From Metridium senile (Eukaryota > Cnidaria > Anthozoa > Actiniaria > Metridiidae), in the NCBI GenBank assembly GCA_949775045.1, contig OX459103.1:3698701-3762700 (forward strand): a DNA stretch of 64,000 nt, in the 5' to 3' direction. The notes below the pieces were generated by a model, which saw only the letters and a list, made by a program, of their open reading frames with translations, did not search any database and had not been told where the DNA came from. Made by a program: the position numbers and the translations under genes. Below, piece by piece: positions 57,661 to 64,000 of this stretch (position 1 is the first letter of the stretch; the number at the start of each line of letters is the position of its first letter).

Positions 57661-58295
57661 TTTCTTCATCCCAAAGTGTGCCAATTAAAGTGTTCGCCAT
57701 TAGTTCATTAACCTTTAATATGATGCATGAAGATAAACGACTGTTAGCCGAGTCCAGTTCAATATTTATGTTTTTATATCAACAAATAATTCGCTTTTCG
57801 TTATTTACATTTTTCTTTATTGTTTAGTAAATAACTAAGAAAATATAACAAGTCCACATTTTATTGTAAATTAATATTTCACAAATAAAACACATTTATA
57901 CTGTCTTTGCAACCACAGTATGTGTTTTAACGAATATAATTATATAGTATTGTGACAATTTTTTTAACTAATTCAATATTTTTCAAAATAATGGACATAA
58001 ACATTAATTTTCATTTCAATGGTCTTGATCACATGATATAAATTTACATTGTCCATAAATGTCACTCAAACTAATAACAAATTTTTTCCAATCATCAAAA
58101 ATAACAACATTGTATGATTAACATATTTTGCCACTCAGTTACATATTATCTCTTGTCCATTACAACAATATTCAAAAGCCCTCATATACCTTTCCTATAA
58201 TTCAATTATGTGAAAGTAATGTTGCTTCTCGGTTTAAGGTGACTCAGCATTTCCAAATGACTGATTCGCTTATTTTAATTGTCGACTCTTATCAG
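57661..58295. other. Intergenic, nothing recognised
   Basis: AT-rich, no repeat or exon that I can support. Confidence 0.5.
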
Positions 58296-58766
58296 CAAAT
58301 CATCCACCTACAATACTGTAAAATCTGATTGCATGTAAAATAGATAATTTGCAAGATATATGAGATTATGTGAATGCATTATTTTCACAAAAACTCAGTT
58401 TTACAAAAACTCTGTGTGTTTTATTTCAATGAACATTTTGTAATCCTCTTTTTTAAACATTATGCACAACCTGACAGTCCTGACAAAGTTTTAAAAATAT
58501 CCTTGTACCCAAAGTTCCAGATCACATAAAACAGTACTGCTATTATTTTGTAGCGGCACTTCAGCTACAAGTAATCTTTTTAACTTTGTCAGGTTGTGCA
58601 CATTTTTAAAGAAGAGCATTCGAAAATTCCCTTTAAATAAAACGGACAGATTTTCTGTACAATCGAGTTTTTGTGAAAATAATGCATTCACATAATCTCA
58701 TATCTTTTACAAATTATTTATTTTTACATGTAATCAGATTTTACAGTATTGTAGCTGAATGATTGT
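58296..58766. mobile_element. MITE/foldback element, about 470 bp
   Basis: 'acaatactgtaaaatctgat' near 58309 is inverted near 58733; 'atgcattattttcacaaaaa' and its inverse flank the inside; an inner pair 'gcacaacctgacag' and 'gtcaggttgtgcac' nests within. Confidence 0.85.
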
Positions 58767-59118
58767 ACAAGTTTCATATTGTACAAGTTTCATGGGAATT
58801 GTGTCAGGGGCACGAAAGTTACGAGTTCACAATTGAACTACATTAATCAGTCATTTCAAAATGTGGAGTCCCCTTAACAACATATAATTTTTTGTATCTG
58901 TCCACTATTCTTGGATTACCAATACAACAAATGAATTGGCCATGATCTAAATGAGGAGGGGCGAGAAAGGGACTGGGTACTAGTTTTTAGATTTCATGCA
59001 ATTAAGAAATATAGCCCATAGCATGAAAGAGCACATCAAAATATACAACATTGTACAGTTACATTATATTCTCTTCATGACCAAGTAGCAGCCTTTCAAA
59101 TATGTCAACAATTTCTCT

Positions 59119-59259
59119 CTAAGAAACAATATCTAAATTATGGTTATCTAAAACATAAATCATTAAAAAAAGGAACCTCCAACGATTCATGTGTTTTGAC
59201 ATGGGACTGAACTTCGAAAGCCATGAGAACAGTTGTTCACATGCTTCTGTGTTTACACC
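59119..59259 (-). CDS. KDZ-like gene, terminal exon
   Basis: Acceptor TTCAATCAACAG; 46 codons GVNTEACEQLFSWL to LDIVS, then TAG. Phase 0. Confidence 0.8.
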   Translation of the reverse strand, partial: GVNTEACEQLFSWLSKFSPMSKHMNRWRFLFLMIYVLDNHNLDIVS

Positions 59260-62200
59260 CTGTTGATTGAAATTTGGAAATATGCCAATATTAGTAAATA
59301 ACCAAAAAAGTCAAAATTAAAAGTAAACCATGTGGAACAAACATTTATATTCACAAAGTGCTATCTTCAAATAAAAAGGAAACTGTCGTACTCTCACTGA
59401 ATAATATCATAATTATTTATCATTTCATCATCAATAAATTCATTTTAAATAAATTATCTCACTACAATAACAGTTCACAGATAATAAATTGCATTGAGGC
59501 TACTATTTCCTCTAACTTTTAAAATCTACTCAATTTTCTAAAATGACTTTCACTTTTGCAACACAAAGGTTTTATTTACAAAATAACATTTCATTTAATC
59601 ACTTTCCAATTATTTCAATCCATCACCAATAATTTTATTTCTGTTCAAAATTACTTTCTACTTCAATTTCACAATTTAAAAGATTTTAATACATTTAATT
59701 AAATAAATTAACACCATCTTCAAATACAGGTAACTCCATGCATGCCTGTTTCAAACTTCCAGAGTGCACTTATTACTTACATTGCAATTGCCAAGACTAT
59801 TAAAAAGCATTTATTTATCATGTAAATTCAATTACACCTATTAATATATATAATTATCATCTCACATTATTTAATGTCAATTTGAAAAATGAAGATTTCA
59901 GAAAAGACTACAAAATTATGTTAGGCAAAGTGATTTTCGGTGCATATATCTACCAAGCGGCAAGTCTAATTTTTGTGTTTATCATGGATTGGAGTCTGTC
60001 TGTTTCACCAACTTTAATTACTACCATTTTGATTTTCACAAAAATGTCAGGCTCAAATACTGAACTCGTTCTTGTAGATTTTGCTTCCGTCAATTAAATG
60101 TCTGATATTTCCCAAATGCTTTCCAAATTATCGAAATTCAATATGTCCCAGTTTGAAAGGTTTGTTCATGAAGATTAACAATATGACAGAACCTCAGAGG
60201 AAATAAAATCTGTGAAACTCATACATTTAGAGAAGACTTAACTTGTCAAATAAAGAGGAAGACCAAGCTAGTAAGTATCACAATACTTCAAGTTCAATCA
60301 TTGCTTTTGTAGTGGAATTAACACTTCACTTCAATCGAACTTCAAACAATTTAACAATTTGAGTCTCCTCAAATTCTACCATACTTAATGTACTTACCAG
60401 AAGCATCAGTGAAATGTGTGATTTTCAATTTGTTTGACAGAAGCGAAAACTCATAAAAACGAGTTTAGTATTTTAGCGTTGCACTTCGCATGTTTGTGGA
60501 AATTGCAGCTTTAACATAATTAACTGCTTTTCTATATTATATCATTGTAGCATATAATGCTTGCCATAATTCTTGAATATCTAAATAATTTGTTGTTATG
60601 TACAACTTACCTTCAATGAATTGCATTTATCAGGATTGCAATGGGCCCTGCACCAGGTATCTATATGATTTTTAAAATGGAAACGGTCACAGACCATTTC
60701 CATTTCTTTCATCTTTCTTGATATTGTGCTGCCATTCGATCTTATGGGATTTATAGAATATTTTTTTAAATGACAGGCATCATCGTAGCATATTGTGTCT
60801 GAAAGAAAAAAAAATTTTTTTAAAACACAATTTAATTGCCACAAATAATGCTATTGCATGCTATTATTATATAAAACTAAAGCATATAAATTACTATATA
60901 TCATTTATAAAATTTTCAATTGGAATATTCTTTATTATTTGCATCTATTTTTAAAAACACTGTTGTTATTCTTAATAATGAATTTTAATCTTAATGATAA
61001 ATCTTAATATATAAACTTATATGGCATTAAATTCCTAGCCAACGTCATTCCGTTTTTTCAATAAATACTTGTCAACTTCCAATTGTCTTACTTTATTATG
61101 ACGTCACATCAAAACATTCTATTGTTCTAATGCTAAGGATCATTCTTGCCAGTCAGCGACAGATTCATAAGAACAAACAAGAATACACGATAAAATTGAA
61201 TTTAAAAAACCAATAGCAAATAATTAAATTACAACAAAAAGCCATAACTATGAAAGTATTAACAGACATAACATACATAAAAATAAGATAATTTCAAGCT
61301 TTATTTTCAAAGAGAATTCTTGAGAAAACATGTCTAATTGCACTCACCTGTGTTTCTCATGTGATCTTGTGACAGTAAGTGATGCAAGTGTGCATACACC
61401 TGTGACTTACTTTCACTTCCAAACAGTTCCTTTACATCAATAACAATACCACAAGGTCTTTCAAACACCAGGATACCTATCAAAGAAATTTAGTCATTAT
61501 CATTTTGTAACTATTAAGTGTTTAGAAATACTAAAACAAAAATTTAAGCCCCTATGAATGATACACTCACAGTTTTTAATCTACAGCCTCTCAAACCCAC
61601 CCACCCCCCAGTCCCCCCGCCCAAAAAAAACCCACAATAATAATAAAAAAAATGTTACAAATATCATCCTCTAGTGATTCATTCAGAAATATTCTAACTA
61701 TTTTTGATAAGTATAAATATTACATGTATTTTTCAATTGGCTCCACCTTTCAATTTATTGGTTCTTCGTACGTTGCCTTTACATTCAAGAATTTATACCT
61801 ACTTCATCCAAATACTCAATTTCCATTTCAAGAACTTTGTTCAACATTAACCTCAATGGGATATCACAACTAATTTATTTCCATTATGACTCAGTAACCA
61901 GAAAACTTAATACCAGAAATATTAATTAAAATAAAATAATTATTGATATATGGTTCAATTAGCAATTCATTAATGCCTGTACTTTAATGGCTTGCATAGA
62001 CTGACCCTTCTTACTGCTCGAAACTTCTCCTGCCAACAAGGGTCTGTTTATGCAGGCTACTACTTTAATATGTTGTTCAAATTTACCTGCTGTTTTAGAA
62101 TTTTTGGATTTGTGTTTTCCCTTTTCTGTACCACATCTGAGTGTGTGCCTTGACTTTCCATCCTCTTCTTCTACAATGTTGTCTTCTTCACTTTCTTTTG

Positions 62201-62894
62201 CAAAGCCATTACTATAAATAAATTGTTCAGCAGCAATATTTAGTAAAATTTATTTATTCATCCTCAAATTCAAAAGTTATTTTCTATTGTGTACTTTAAT
62301 TTATATATTGATGCTACATAAAAGTTATTTAATAAGCACTCTATATTTTCCTTCAAGAAATAGTCATTAAAAACATTTTCAACATTTGTGTTGAAACCGC
62401 CACACTTCTTTCTTTTTATTTAATAATTGTGGAGGGAAACAAGTGAATGCACTTCCTGTACTCTGAACATAACAATGTTATTAAAAGTGTGATTCTCATA
62501 TTTCTCTTTATAATGAATGCCTATTTCTATTTACCTGGCACAATGCATTTCAATTGTGATCAGTGTTGTGTAGTTAGTTTTCTTCATTTCATTTTGGCAT
62601 CTTACCTCTGTATAGCAACATTGCCCACCTTTTTAAATCCATGCATTTCCAATACAACTGCTTATTAATATATAAATACTTGTATTATTAATAAACTGTA
62701 TTTTACCTCTCTGATGTTATGCTGCTAATTCCTTTCACTCCATTTGATGCAACATATGTTAATGCTATCTGGCCAATTCCCTTGTTTGCTTTGATAATTT
62801 GCTCATATGTCGAACCTTTATCAATAGCCTCCTTAACTTTTTTAGGCAAATGAATATCTTTCACCCAAGTTTGTTTCCTGTTACTCCACTCAAT
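59119..62894 (-). CDS. KDZ-type transposase-like protein, C-terminal part
   Basis: Five exons on the minus strand, 62707-62894, 62087-62211, 61348-61476, 60611-60798 and 59119-59259, are joined by GT-AG sites with agreeing phases. They encode the last 256 aa; the gene continues past the right edge. Seen in order: a lysine-rich helical part (KEAIDKGSTYEQIIKANKGI), a charged linker, ILVFERPCGIVIDVKELFGS, YDDACHLKKY, MVCDRFHFKNHIDTWCRAHC, and NTEACEQLFSWLSKF then KHMNRWRFLFL. The last three are the RNase-H-like core of KDZ (Kyakuja-Dileera-Zisupton) transposases, with the Asp of YDDAC and the Glu of NTEACEQ as presumed metal ligands. No terminal repeats were seen around it, so an active transposon or a retained host gene cannot be told apart. 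Confidence 0.75.
59260..60610. other. KDZ-like gene intron, nothing recognised
   Basis: AT-rich; the 71-codon plus-strand frame at 59882-60097 has no family feature and sits in the intron. Confidence 0.5.
60611..60798 (-). CDS. KDZ-like gene exon (YDDAC core)
   Basis: Acceptor TTTTTCTTTCAG, donor TTGAAG|GTAAGTTG. Encodes CYDDACHLKKYSINP to CNPDKCNSLK, phase 1 in, 0 out. Confidence 0.85.
61348..61476 (-). CDS. KDZ-like gene exon (RPCG motif)
   Basis: Acceptor TCTTTGATAG, donor CACAG|GTGAGTGC. Encodes ILVFERPCGIVIDVKELFGS, then SKSQVYAHLHHLLSQDHM. Confidence 0.85.
61477..62086. other. KDZ-like gene intron
   Basis: Contains a C/A-rich low-complexity patch at 61595-61650. Nothing else recognised. 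Confidence 0.5.
62087..62211 (-). CDS. KDZ-like gene exon (charged linker)
   Basis: Acceptor TTTATTTATAG, donor GCAG|GTAAATTTG. Encodes NGFAKESEEDNIVEEEDG, then a lysine-rich tail. Phase 2 in, 1 out. Confidence 0.75.
62707..62894 (-). CDS. KDZ-like gene exon (first in window)
   Basis: Acceptor ATTGTATAG, donor GAGAG|GTAAAATAC. Encodes IEWSNRKQTWVKDIHLPKKV to GISSITSE. Begins in phase 0; the upstream exon is not in the window. Confidence 0.75.
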
Positions 62895-64000
62895 CTATAC
62901 AATACAAAATATCAATTATAAATTGAAATGTATTTTAAAATTATATTAGGGCAATTCCATGATCATGGACATATTACATTTGAACACTTGTTGGAAGTTA
63001 AAATGACATTATAAAATTGCTAGGAGAAATTAATGTAACATTTTTCATGCTGATATTATGTAATGAAATGGTCTTATTAGTTTTATGAAAAAAAAAAAAA
63101 ATTGGACATTTCACGAAATAATTAACCACTCTTTCAAGTTAGCTTGACGTATAACTTAATTCATATCCCCCCTTAAAGTAAACGTAGTGCTGATTTCTAC
63201 TTGAGTCATATATTTTCCAATCACTCAACTATTACTCTATTCAAATATGGTATAGTTCGCATGCCTCAGATTATTCGTTTTCATTTTTATTAATTTTTGC
63301 TCTCTCATATGGAATTGCCCATTAACATAACCAATATATACTGTTCATTTTAATATTAAGTACTGATTCTTTGCAAAAATCTAATAATTGACATTCAAAC
63401 AAAATAGCATAAAATTCCACTATGTAACTATTTCATCATTCCTTTTTTGGTATAAACCACTTATCATTAAATTTTGCAATTCCTTCAATATTGAAGGGCA
63501 CTTGCATTTCTTCTATTATATTTCCTCTATTTCTTCTTTAAAATTAAAATTCATATTTCTTATACTGTCATTAAATTAACCATGCACAACATCATTAATT
63601 GTGCTGTATTTAGTTCTTTTATACACTCTTAATTGGAGTTTAGCTAGCTCTCTTGTTGGTTCTCACTTATGTACAAAGTTTTATTTATTTTCTATTTTCA
63701 ACAAATAAATTAAAAATACATGATTAAACAAATAAATAGATATTAAATAAATAAATAATCAGTAAATATTTTATTTAAATATTATCATTGTCTATTCCTT
63801 TAATTTAAATTAAAGGTCACCTCACCTAATATTTTTTTATATAAACCTTTGAGTGTCAGTCACGCAGACAAAAAATTTTTTAAAATTGTTTTAAGTATTT
63901 CTCATTTCTAATATTTTTTGGAGGCTTTAACACTCATCAAACATCCACTTTGACTTTCTTATGTTGTTTGAAGCAAACTCAATGGCCTGGGATGGCTTAC
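62895..64000. other. Intron of the KDZ-like gene reaching the window edge
   Basis: No exon found. The minus strand at 64000-63994 reads GTAAGCC, a good donor, so the preceding exon may begin just outside the window. Confidence 0.4.

Noticed and set aside
1..64000. tRNA, rRNA or other structured RNA genes
   Set aside because: I looked for tRNA A/B boxes and rRNA-like blocks by eye and found none that I could support; a covariance-model scan would be needed to exclude them.

Overview
This is an AT-rich window of animal nuclear DNA: short exons with GT-AG introns, many simple-sequence arrays, and dozens of inverted-repeat mobile elements. The gene set (a p53-family gene, a polyhomeotic homologue, a vertebrate-type ribokinase) fits only a metazoan. 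The divergent p53 without a C-terminal SAM domain, the many terminal-inverted-repeat elements and a KDZ-like transposase gene make a cnidarian (perhaps anthozoan) my best guess; that is inference, not proof.

Most open frames in the window are repeat artefacts. By reading splice sites and codon phase I rebuilt four multi-exon genes, three of them complete. (1) 7653-19662, minus: a polyhomeotic-like Polycomb gene, 6 coding exons, 306 codons plus stop, with HD1-like, FCS zinc-finger and SAM parts. (2) 20351-23669, plus: ribokinase, 3 exons, 318 aa. (3) 25353-39815, minus, with a likely 5'UTR exon near 41.8 kb: a p53/p63/p73-family transcription factor, 12 coding exons, 438 aa, with transactivation, DNA-binding and tetramerisation parts but no SAM. 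(4) 59119-62894, minus, running off the right edge: the C-terminal 256 aa of a KDZ-type transposase-like gene.

Layout: 1-7.6 kb is intergenic with dispersed repeats and MITEs. 7.6-19.7 kb is the polyhomeotic gene, whose introns are packed with satellites. 19.66-20.35 kb is a shared head-to-head promoter interval with ribokinase. Ribokinase and the p53-family gene end tail-to-tail at 23.7-25.3 kb. 25.3-41.9 kb is the p53-family gene, whose introns hold an AAAGC pentanucleotide array, an AATG-type minisatellite split by a 2.4 kb transposon, and a 2.1 kb ATC/ACC array. 42-59 kb is a mobile-element graveyard: foldback elements, a rearranged LINE, and a 5'-truncated L1-like LINE with target-site duplication inserted inside a foldback element. 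56.2-57.7 kb is a tandem array of a coding-looking unit. 59-64 kb holds the KDZ-like gene.

Functionally, p53-family and Polycomb proteins are both nuclear regulators, and ribokinase is a cytosolic sugar kinase. Nothing in the sequence says the three work in one pathway; their adjacency may simply be local gene order.
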